The notes under the pieces are model-generated. The model saw only the letters and a program-made list of their open reading frames with translations, did not search any database and had not been told where the DNA came from. From NCBI GenBank assembly GCA_900751035.1, contig CAADSF010000341.1, forward strand, positions 1 to 5,793: a stretch of 5,793 bases of DNA. Reading direction: 5' to 3'. Of this stretch, positions 1 to 4,499 are shown in pieces (positions within the stretch are counted from its first letter, which is position 1; each line of letters starts with the position of its first letter). This DNA is from an uncultured Oscillospiraceae bacterium. GTDB taxonomy: Bacteria; Bacillota; Clostridia; Oscillospirales; Oscillospiraceae. The translations under genes and the position numbers were made by a program.

Positions 1-345
1 CACACGAGCGTCCGGCGCGAGGACATTGCGCGGTGCGGCAAGCTGAAAATCCTCGCCTCGTCCGAACAGGCCGGAGTCTACGCCATGGCGACCGAGGGCG
101 GGCGGCAGATCTTCATTACCGGCCATTCGGAATACGACGCCGGGACGCTGGAATCGGAATATCTGCGCGATAAAAATGCCGGGCTTCCCATCCATGTACC
201 GGAAAACTATTACCCGGACAACGACGACACCAAGCCGCCCATGGTCACCTGGCGCAGCCACGCAAACCTCCTGTACCAGAACTGGCTCAACTATTTCGTC
301 TACCAGACCACGCCGTACGACCTCTCGGCCATCCGGCCTGTGTAA
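1..345 (+). CDS. metA: Homoserine O-acyltransferase MetA, C-terminal part (5' truncated by the window edge)
   Basis: The reading frame is open from base 1 to TAA at 343-345, giving the last 114 residues of a protein of roughly 300. The stretch GRQIFITGHSEYDAGTLESE and the later WRSHANLLYQNWLNYFVYQ match the conserved C-terminal part of MetA. His and Glu of the GHxEYD motif (codons 42 and 44, nt 124-132) correspond to the catalytic His/Glu of the family; the catalytic Cys lies upstream of the window. MetA activates homoserine by O-acylation in the cytoplasm, the first committed step of methionine synthesis. The residue that sets acetyl- versus succinyl-CoA preference is not visible; acetyl-CoA is usual in Bacillota. 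The C-terminus is complete. An ATG at 85 is internal, not a start, because the upstream residues also fit the family. No other methionine gene is visible nearby. Confidence 0.95.
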   Translation, partial: HTSVRREDIARCGKLKILASSEQAGVYAMATEGGRQIFITGHSEYDAGTLESEYLRDKNAGLPIHVPENYYPDNDDTKPPMVTWRSHANLLYQNWLNYFVYQTTPYDLSAIRPV

Positions 346-352
346 GTATAAA

Positions 353-390
353 ACCGCCTCACTTTGCCGTACACGGCAAAGTGAGGCGGT
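353..390 (-). terminator. Long perfect inverted repeat between convergent genes, likely terminator
   Basis: Arms 353-370 and 373-390 are perfect 18-bp reverse complements separated by only 2 nt, so the RNA loop would be about 4 nt. Read on the minus strand, the hairpin is followed by TTTTA (complement of 349-353), which suits termination of the DUF2500 transcript. Read on the plus strand no T-run follows, but a stem this strong 7 nt after the metA stop may still act on that transcript as a 3' end or stability hairpin. Confidence 0.65.
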
Positions 391-462
391 ATCTGTGTGG
401 AGTGTTCGCACAAAGGCTCAGCTTTGAGCAAAGCGAGGATTCGTAGGGGCGGACGACTCTTG
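391..462. other. Gene-free spacer with nested small hairpins; possible decayed intergenic repeat
   Basis: Two mutually exclusive small stems are visible: 416-420 with 425-429 (4-nt loop) and 421-425 with 430-434. The adjoining GTAGGGGCGGACGACTCT (about 443-460) resembles palindromic GGGCGG...CCGCCC intergenic units that I recall from GC-rich Clostridia. The matching right arm is absent here; the DUF2500 stop codon begins immediately afterwards. Identification as a repeat is inference from memory and needs a genome-wide search. Confidence 0.25.
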
Positions 463-828
463 TCAAGCCCGGTTGAAGCTTAAAAACCGTGTGCCCTGGA
501 AGGTGAGGCTTCCCTGGTCGTTCTCGACGAGATAGCCGTAGTCGCGGTCGGGGATGCTGAGTTCCATCCGGTCGCCGCTTTCGACCTGGAACGTCGCGTA
601 GTACCACGTGGACGAATGGCTCATGTGGCTGTTCGCGTTGTGGTGGTGCGTGACCTCCATCCGCTTGGAGACGACCGTGGCCTGCACGGTCAGGCGCGGG
701 GACTTATTATTCTTGTGCCACTGGCCGACATTGCGCACAAGCGTCGCAACGATCACGCCCAGAACCAGCACAAACATCACCGTGAACAGCACGGGAAACA
801 CCGAATCAAAAAAGCCGAAGCCGAACAT
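463..828 (-). CDS. DUF2500 family single-pass membrane protein
   Basis: The protein has 121 residues. It has a short N-terminus, one hydrophobic segment at about residues 8-31, a basic patch (QWHKNNKSPRLTV, about 36-48), then a soluble beta-rich domain ending in SLTFQGTRFLSF. This layout, with VxATVVSKR, a His-rich stretch (HHH at 61-63, further His at 68 and 71), TFQVESGDRMEL and a final LTFQGTR, is that of DUF2500 proteins. Their function is unknown. The ATG at 826-828 is preceded on the minus strand by AGAGAGGA at good spacing, and a promoter lies just upstream (858-886). It is convergent with metA and divergent from the MATE gene, so it is probably transcribed alone. The His cluster could bind metal, but that is speculation. 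The last residues come close to the repeat-like spacer, yet the conserved domain is complete. Confidence 0.88.
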   Translation of the reverse strand: MFGFGFFDSVFPVLFTVMFVLVLGVIVATLVRNVGQWHKNNKSPRLTVQATVVSKRMEVTHHHNANSHMSHSSTWYYATFQVESGDRMELSIPDRDYGYLVENDQGSLTFQGTRFLSFNRA

Positions 829-857
829 AAAGCGTCCTCTCTTTCTGTTTTATCTAT

Positions 858-886
858 ATACTATCAGACGCAGGAATCACGCGCAA
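858..886 (-). promoter_or_regulatory. Sigma-A-type promoter of the DUF2500 gene
   Basis: On the minus strand TTGCGC (881-886) and TAGTAT (858-863) are separated by exactly 17 bp. Predicted start of transcription is near 850, giving a 5' leader of about 20 nt containing the ribosome binding site. The region is AT-rich against a GC-rich background. Confidence 0.6.
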
Positions 887-927
887 GTTCCCGTTTGAAA
901 AAGAGAAAAACTTGTGCAGGTTTCCCT

Positions 928-956
928 TTGATTTTTTCCGCTGTCTGTGCTATGAT
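928..956 (+). promoter_or_regulatory. Extended -10 promoter of the MATE gene
   Basis: TTGATT (928-933) and TATGAT (951-956) are 17 bp apart, with TG one base before the -10 (TGC TATGAT), an extended -10 element. Predicted start is near 963. It is divergent from the DUF2500 promoter, with 41 bp between the two -35 boxes. Confidence 0.65.
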
Positions 957-976
957 TTTCCTGTTGTGTAGCAGCC

Positions 977-1010
977 TTGCGTAAGTCCAAACGGACTTGC
1001 GCAATTTTTT
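977..1010 (+). terminator. Intrinsic-terminator hairpin in the MATE leader (possible attenuator)
   Basis: Arms 977-988 and 993-1004 pair over 12 bp with a single G-U wobble around the loop AAAC, and are followed at once by six T (1005-1010). This is a textbook Rho-independent terminator, yet it lies between the promoter (928-956) and the MATE ribosome binding site (1017-1021). A transcript from that promoter would stop after about 48 nt unless termination is relieved. No gene upstream on this strand needs a terminator here. Confidence 0.7.
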
Positions 1011-1029
1011 ATGTCTGGAGGAAAACAAA

Positions 1030-1929
1030 ATGAAAGAAAAACAGAACGCCGCGCTCGGCACAGCCCCGCTTGGCCGGCTGATGCTGAAATTCGCCCTGCC
1101 GTGTACCGTCTCGCTGCTGGTCGGGGCGCTTTACAACATTGTCGACCAGATCTTTATCGGCTGGGGCGTCGGGTATCTCGGCAACGGCGCAACGAATGTC
1201 GTCTTTCCGCTGACCGTTCTGGCGCTCGGCCTTGCCGTTATGATTGGCGACGGTGCGTGCAGCTATGTGTCGATCTGCTTCGGCAAGAATCAGCCGGGGA
1301 ATGCGAACCGTGCCGTCGGCAGCGCCGTGACGCTGAGCGTACTGGTGGGCATCGTGGTCGCGGTGCTCTATGCCGTGTTCCAGACGCCGCTTCTGACGCT
1401 GTTCGGCGCGACGGAGGCAAATTTCTCCTATGCAAAGGAATATTTCACCTGCATCACCATCGGCATGGCCGCAGGCTGCATTCCTATCGTGTGATATAAC
1501 TACGGCGCACAGCAGCTGCGCCGCTGCCGGAGTGTACTCTGGCGGCTGATGGGGGCGGAATTCCTGCTCGGCGTGCTTGCTCTGCTCATCACGCAGCTTT
1601 TCCCGCGTCAGATCATCGGCCTGTTCGGCTCGGAATCAGAGCTTTATAACGAGTTTGCCGTCATGACCTTCCGCATCTATCTGTGTATGCTGCCGCTTGC
1701 GACGGTCAATAAGGCCGCGTTCATCTTCATGCAGGCTATGGGCAGGCCGGCTGAATCGGCAGGACTGTCGTTTTTCCGCGAGGTTCTGCTGGCCGTGCCG
1801 CTCGTGATGCTGCTGCCGAGAGCGTTCGGGCTGATGGGCGTTCTGTACTCCATGCCAGCCGCAGATATTCTTACATTCTTCGCCTCCTGCTTCGTCCTCC
1901 TGCGCACCGACCGGCAGCTGCGAAAATAA
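1030..1929 (+). pseudogene. MATE-family efflux transporter, internally deleted and with an in-frame stop
   Basis: The ATG at 1030 has GGAGG at 1017-1021, 8 nt upstream. Codons 1-154 encode the MATE N-terminus, including GALYNIVDQIFIGWGVGYLG and the early membrane helices. At codon 155 (1492-1494) there is a TGA. The same frame then continues without shift to TAA at 1927-1929 and encodes the MATE C-terminus (YNYGA, LFPRQIIGLFGSESELYNEF, last helices). MATE proteins normally have about 450 residues; here there are 299 sense codons. The text GMAAGCIPIV-stop-YNYGA corresponds to the second-half motif G(I/M)AAGxxPIVGYNYGA, so the stop replaces Gly (GGA to TGA fits), and ITIG from the first half is joined directly to it. 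About 150 central codons are lost. Intact MATE proteins export cationic drugs using Na+ or H+ gradients; this copy should not work. The open C-terminal piece (from 1549) has no good ribosome binding site. Confidence 0.85.
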
Positions 1930-1932
1930 AGC

Positions 1933-1960
1933 TTGCATTTTTGTGCGCCCGTGTTATACT
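1933..1960 (+). promoter_or_regulatory. Promoter of the AbrB-ABC operon
   Basis: TTGCAT (1933-1938) and TATACT (1955-1960) are separated by 16 bp. Predicted start is near 1967. The -10 box lies inside the left arm of the palindrome at 1953-1988, so a protein bound there would block RNA polymerase. Confidence 0.65.
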
Positions 1961-1988
1961 TGGTATGAGATTTCATACCAAGTATAAC
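1953..1988. promoter_or_regulatory. Perfect 16-bp palindromic operator over the -10 box
   Basis: Arms 1953-1968 and 1973-1988 are exact reverse complements around a 4-bp centre (GATT). The half-site core is ACTTGGTAT. Because transcription should start near 1967, the complete hairpin is not in the RNA, which favours a DNA operator over a terminator. The likely ligand is the AbrB-type regulator encoded 20 bp downstream (autoregulation, inferred). Confidence 0.7.
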
Positions 1989-2008
1989 TTTTATCAGGAG
2001 GTTTTTTC

Positions 2009-2248
2009 ATGGCGATGCAGTTCCCGAAGGGGAAATTCATCAGTCTGGTCAAGGTCGGCGAAAAGGGGCAGATCGTCATCCCGAAGGGTGCGCGTGAGCT
2101 GTTCGGGATTCAGCCGGGCGACCAGCTTTTGCTCATGGCCGACAAAAAGCGCGGCATCGCGCTGGTCGGCATGGATGATCTGAGCGTGCCGGACTCGCTG
2201 TTCCGGCTGGCAAAGGAGGCGGACGACGATGGAAATTCTGAGACTTGA
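2009..2248 (+). CDS. AbrB/MazE/SpoVT-type transcriptional regulator
   Basis: The protein has 79 residues. Residues 12-58 (SLVKVGEKGQIVIPKGAREL, FGIQPGDQL, then RGIALV) form a SpoVT/AbrB swapped-hairpin DNA-binding domain, which acts as a dimer. The acidic tail (residues 56-79) has no recognisable domain. The ATG at 2009 is chosen because AGGAGG (1996-2001) lies 7 nt upstream; an ATG at 2015 is too far away. The gene overlaps the ABC ATPase start by 20 nt and shares its promoter, so it most likely regulates the transporter operon and itself through the palindrome at 1953-1988. The protein could instead be an antitoxin (MazE-like), but no toxin gene follows, which argues for a transcriptional role. 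Confidence 0.88.
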   Translation: MAMQFPKGKFISLVKVGEKGQIVIPKGARELFGIQPGDQLLLMADKKRGIALVGMDDLSVPDSLFRLAKEADDDGNSET

Positions 2249-3080
2249 CGGTCTTTGCAAGCAATATCCGGCCTTCCGACTGGACAACGTCTCGTTCTCC
2301 ATGGAGGCCGGGACGATCATGGGCCTCATTGGCCGCAACGGCGCGGGCAAGACCACGACGCTTAAATCCATGCTCCATCTGGTACACCCGGACGCTGGGA
2401 GGATCACGATCTGCGGACTGGATATGGACACGGACGAACGCGCCATCCGCTCACGCATCGGCTTCGTCTCCGGCGGCGCGTCGTATTACCAGCGCAAGCG
2501 CCTGCGGGAGCTGACGGACGTGACGAAGGAATTTTACCCCGGCTGGGACGGCGAACGCTACGCTCGGCTCGTCCGGCAGTTCTCGCTGGACGAGAGCAAG
2601 CGCGTGTGCGAGCTGTCTGAGGGTATGAAGGTCAAATACCAGCTGGCCGTGGCCATGTCGCACAAGGCGGAGCTGCTGATCCTCGACGAGCCGACGTCCG
2701 GCCTCGACCCCGTCTCGCGCGACGAGCTGCTGGACACATTCCTGACGCTCTGCGAGCAGGAGGGCGTGTCGATCCTCTTCTCCACGCACATCACGTCCGA
2801 CCTCGACGCCTGCGCCGACACGATCACCTATATCCAAAATGGCCGCGTCACCGTCAGCGAGGAAAAGCAGACGCTGACCGGCGCATATCTGTCCGTACAG
2901 GGCCCGGACGCCGCCTGCGGCGCAGCGCTGCGCGAAAAGCTCATCGGCGCACGCAGTCACAAGGGTGCGCTGGACGCGCTCATCCGCGCGGAGGACGCGG
3001 GTCTTGCCGCCGGGCTTGCGGTCAGTCCGGCGAATCTGGAACAGATCATGGTACATCTGGAACGGGAGGCGGAAGTATGA
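2229..3080 (+). CDS. ABC transporter ATP-binding protein (YtrB/PmtA-like exporter type)
   Basis: The protein has 283 residues and a complete nucleotide-binding domain. Walker A is GRNGAGKT at 35-42, the ABC signature is the variant LSEGMK at 129-134, Walker B is LLILDEP at 149-155 with TSGLDP after it, and the switch His is H187 in FSTH. The usual Gln of the Q-loop is not evident in GFVSGGASYYQRK (78-90). The GMK-type signature and atypical Q-loop are familiar in small ABC-2 exporters such as YtrB and PmtA, so these are subfamily traits and not damage. It should power the membrane protein encoded next. The ATG at 2229 has AAAGGAGG (2212-2219) 9 nt upstream inside abrB, and its stop overlaps the permease start as ATGA, so translation is coupled. 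Residues after about 215 are a variable C-terminal extension. The substrate is unknown; a membrane-active peptide or antibiotic is a family-based guess. Confidence 0.93.
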   Translation: MEILRLDGLCKQYPAFRLDNVSFSMEAGTIMGLIGRNGAGKTTTLKSMLHLVHPDAGRITICGLDMDTDERAIRSRIGFVSGGASYYQRKRLRELTDVTKEFYPGWDGERYARLVRQFSLDESKRVCELSEGMKVKYQLAVAMSHKAELLILDEPTSGLDPVSRDELLDTFLTLCEQEGVSILFSTHITSDLDACADTITYIQNGRVTVSEEKQTLTGAYLSVQGPDAACGAALREKLIGARSHKGALDALIRAEDAGLAAGLAVSPANLEQIMVHLEREAEV

Positions 3081-3724
3081 AGCTGCTGATGAAAAAGGAA
3101 TGGAAGCTGACCGTCACGCCGGTGCCGCTGCTGTTTCTGCTGCTGAGCGCACTGGTGCTCGTGCCGAGCTATCCGTATTACGTGACGTTTTTCTACAATG
3201 CCCTCGGCATTTTCCTCATGCTGCAGGCCGCGCGGGAGAACCGGGACGTGTATTATATGGCGCTGCTGCCGCTCACGAAGCGCGATGTCGTCCGGGCGCG
3301 GTTCTCGACCATCGTGACGCTCCAGCTCTTGCAGGCGCTGGTCTGCGTTCCGTTCATGCTCCTCCGCAGAAGCTACGGCGAGATCAACAATCCGGTCGGC
3401 ATTGAGGCAAATCTGGCCTTCCTGGGTTTCGGCTTCGTGCTGATGGGCCTGTTCGACCTGGTGTTCCTGCCGATGCACTACAAAAACGGCTACGATCTCG
3501 GCAAGCCGTTCATCGTGTCCAGCATTGTGCTGTTCTTCGCCATCGTGCTGCTGGAAGCGCTCGACCATATCGTTCCGTACATGAAGACCGTCTGCGAAAG
3601 CTACGCCCCCGCAGACCTCGTCCGCCAGCTGCCCGTCCTCCTCGGCGGCATGGCCGTCTACACGCTGGAGGTCTGGCTCGCCTACCGAAGCTCCGCCGCC
3701 CGGTTCGAAAAGGTCGATTTGTAA
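3077..3724 (+). CDS. ABC-2 type transporter permease
   Basis: The protein has 215 residues and about six hydrophobic segments (roughly 15-32, 33-51, 76-96, 112-133, 143-161, 182-203). The N-terminus MKLLMKKEWKL and the cytoplasmic LLPLTKRDVVRAR (63-75) before the third segment are typical of the ABC-2 permease group that includes the PmtB/PmtD-like proteins. The short loops and the lack of a large extracellular domain suggest a dimeric channel paired with the ATPase dimer. The ATG at 3077 is preceded by GGGAGG (3064-3069) at 7 nt and overlaps the ATPase stop by 4 nt. There is one permease here, unlike the two in pmtABCD, so the complex is probably a homodimer. A strong terminator begins 18 nt after the stop. 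Confidence 0.9.
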   Translation: MKLLMKKEWKLTVTPVPLLFLLLSALVLVPSYPYYVTFFYNALGIFLMLQAARENRDVYYMALLPLTKRDVVRARFSTIVTLQLLQALVCVPFMLLRRSYGEINNPVGIEANLAFLGFGFVLMGLFDLVFLPMHYKNGYDLGKPFIVSSIVLFFAIVLLEALDHIVPYMKTVCESYAPADLVRQLPVLLGGMAVYTLEVWLAYRSSAARFEKVDL

Positions 3725-3741
3725 ACCCAGGTATCGTGCGC

Positions 3742-3783
3742 ACGGGGCTGTCTCAAACATCATTTTGAGACAGCCCCGTTTTT
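3742..3783 (+). terminator. Rho-independent terminator of the AbrB-ABC operon
   Basis: Arms 3742-3757 and 3764-3779 form a perfect 16-bp stem (core GGGGCTGTCTCAAA) with a 6-nt loop, followed by T at 3779-3783. On the minus strand no T-run follows. The hairpin overlaps the last nine codons of the convergent cysteine-rich gene. Confidence 0.88.
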
Positions 3784-3929
3784 GCGTCAGCAGCTGCCGG
3801 AACAAACCGTTCCAGCAGATAATCACACTCGTCGCAGCACCATTCAGGTTCGTTTTTCTCCAAACAGCTTCTTCGATCCTCACAGCGCCTGCAAACCGCT
3901 GGCAAAGGTGATACTTCTATATACTCCAT
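3753..3929 (-). CDS. Small cysteine-rich protein of unknown function
   Basis: The 58-residue protein starts MEYIEVSPLPAVCRRCEDRR and has six Cys at 13, 16, 22, 31, 32 and 35, in the pattern CxxC-x5-C-x8-CCxxC. This suggests a Zn-ribbon-like or other metal/redox site. There is no signal peptide or membrane segment. The ATG at 3927-3929 is supported by GGAG (complement of 3938-3941) 8 nt upstream and by a consensus promoter (3963-3991) whose predicted start lies near 3956; the longer open frame up to 4091 would begin upstream of that promoter and is rejected. The last nine codons run through the opposite-strand terminator, so that tail may not be conserved. I recall similar short clostridial hypothetical proteins with YIEVxPxPxVCxxC and CxxCD motifs but cannot name a family. 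It is divergent from the XRE regulator and probably controlled by it. Confidence 0.7.
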   Translation of the reverse strand: MEYIEVSPLPAVCRRCEDRRSCLEKNEPEWCCDECDYLLERFVPAAADAKTGLSQNDV

Positions 3930-3962
3930 TTCACACGCTCCATATTTGGCTGTATTAAATTT

Positions 3963-3991
3963 ATTATATTTGGTAATACCAAATATGTCAA
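3963..3991 (-). promoter_or_regulatory. Consensus sigma-A promoter of the cysteine-rich gene
   Basis: On the minus strand TTGACA (complement of 3986-3991) and TATAAT (complement of 3963-3968) are separated by exactly 17 bp. Both boxes match the consensus at every base. Such an unusually strong promoter for so small a gene suggests tight repression. Confidence 0.88.
3966..3986. promoter_or_regulatory. Perfect 21-bp palindromic operator
   Basis: ATATTTGGTA and TACCAAATAT flank a single central A (3976). The palindrome fills the whole -35/-10 spacer of the minus-strand promoter and touches both boxes; its right edge also reaches the expected -35 position of the plus-strand promoter. It is most likely bound by the adjacent XRE regulator (inferred). 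Confidence 0.75.
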
Positions 3992-4004
3992 CACATCCTT
4001 TTCG

Positions 4005-4030
4005 TATAATCAAACCGGAAGCGGGGGGTG
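4005..4030 (+). promoter_or_regulatory. -10 box and ribosome binding site that decide the XRE start
   Basis: TATAAT (4005-4010) is a perfect -10 box, but the expected -35 position (3982-3987, AATATG) is poor and overlaps the operator, which suggests activation or autoregulation. Transcription would start near 4017. GGGGGTG (4024-4030) can pair fully with the 16S anti-Shine-Dalgarno through one G-U pair, and the GGGGG core lies 7 nt before CTG at 4036. Confidence 0.5.
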
Positions 4031-4035
4031 TTGGC

Positions 4036-4278
4036 CTGAAAACGAGGAAACTGGAGCTTGGCACAAAAAATCTTGTCGGTGCACGGGTCACGCAGGCGCG
4101 GCTTGCGCGCGGGATGAAGCAGATCGAGCTGCTTGCGCAGCTTCAGCTTTCAGGCGTGGACCTGAGCGTCCCGGCATTATCTCTGCTGGAAGGACAAAAG
4201 CGCCCCGTGACAGACAAGGAGCTTTGTGCGCTGGCCGACGCGCTGCACGTGTCGGTTGATTGGCTGTTGGGACGGTAA
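4036..4278 (+). CDS. XRE-family helix-turn-helix regulator, probable CTG start
   Basis: From CTG at 4036 the protein has 80 residues and is almost entirely an HTH domain (about 14-77): NLVGARVTQARLARGMKQIE, then LAQLQLSGVDLSVPALSLLEGQ (recognition region), then VTDKELCALADALHVSVDWLLGR. The closing DALxVSVDWLLGR is typical of short clostridial XRE regulators, whose usual N-terminus falls where KTRKLELGTKNLVG begins here. The frame is open upstream to TTG 3946 and ATG 3985, but both lie in or before the divergent promoter/operator and lack a ribosome binding site. Automated annotation would probably choose 3985. It likely binds the 3966-3986 palindrome and controls itself and the cysteine-rich gene. 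It has no sensor domain, so its signal is unknown. Confidence 0.8.
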   Translation: MKTRKLELGTKNLVGARVTQARLARGMKQIELLAQLQLSGVDLSVPALSLLEGQKRPVTDKELCALADALHVSVDWLLGR

Positions 4279-4313
4279 ATCGGGAGCTGTGCGTCTGCCA
4301 GCTCCCGATTTTT
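4277..4313 (+). terminator. Rho-independent terminator of the XRE gene
   Basis: Arms 4277-4289 and 4299-4311 form a perfect 13-bp stem (core ATCGGGAGCTG) with a 9-nt loop and T at 4309-4313. The stem begins within the TAA stop codon of the XRE gene. Confidence 0.85.
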
Positions 4314-4317
4314 GTTT

Positions 4318-4354
4318 CCCGGCGTCCGTATTGTGCGGACGGCCGGGATTTTTT
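4318..4354 (+). terminator. Second, tandem Rho-independent terminator
   Basis: Arms 4318-4328 and 4336-4347 pair with one bulged G and a 7-nt loop, followed by six T (4349-4354). Together with the preceding hairpin it forms a double terminator that insulates the chaperone genes from the XRE transcript. Confidence 0.8.
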
Positions 4355-4434
4355 GACTTCTGCAGCGGACAGACCGGGAGCAGCCTGCATTTTTTGAGAA
4401 GTCCGCAATTTTTTTGCATATCGTTTATAAATGC

Positions 4435-4466
4435 TTCACAAATCCCCCGTATAAAGGCGCTATAAT
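4435..4466 (+). promoter_or_regulatory. Weak candidate promoter of the J-domain-dnaK operon
   Basis: TATAAT (4461-4466) is a perfect -10 box located 33 nt before the ATG. The nearest -35-like match, TTCACA (4435-4440), is 20 bp away, longer than ideal. No CIRCE inverted repeat (TTAGCACTC-N9-GAGTGCTAA) or CtsR heptad is present between 4279 and 4499. Apart from the two terminators and this box, nothing else is recognised in that gap. Confidence 0.4.
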
Positions 4467-4499
4467 CAGCATAATCGAAACAAAGAGGAAGTGAGCTGC

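Noticed and set aside
952..984. Ten-codon leader peptide (MIFLLCSSLA) ending in the left arm of the MATE leader hairpin
   Set aside because: Its ATG overlaps the -10 box, so it would lie upstream of the predicted transcription start, and it has no ribosome binding site.
1492..1494. TGA read as glycine or selenocysteine, giving an intact MATE gene
   Set aside because: TGA is a normal stop for the AbrB, ATPase, DUF2500 and cysteine-rich genes here, no SECIS-like structure was noticed after it, and the gene also lacks about 150 central codons.
2451..3883. Long minus-strand open frames (201 and 308 codons) opposite the ABC genes
   Set aside because: Shadow frames of GC-rich codon use; the plus-strand genes have motifs, ribosome binding sites and coupling, while these have none.
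3930..4091. N-terminal extension of the cysteine-rich ORF to 112 residues
   Set aside because: It would cross the consensus promoter and the XRE coding region on the opposite strand; ATG 3929 has a ribosome binding site and sits about 27 nt after the predicted start.
4355..4415. Third terminator (GCGGAC at 4365-4370 pairing with GTCCGC at 4401-4406, then a T-run)
   Set aside because: Only 6 bp of stem with a 30-nt loop; too weak to call beside the two clear terminators.
4441..4455. CCCCCGTAT as a sigma-32-type heat-shock -10 element before the J-domain gene
   Set aside because: No properly spaced CTTGAA box is present, and Bacillota do not use sigma-32.
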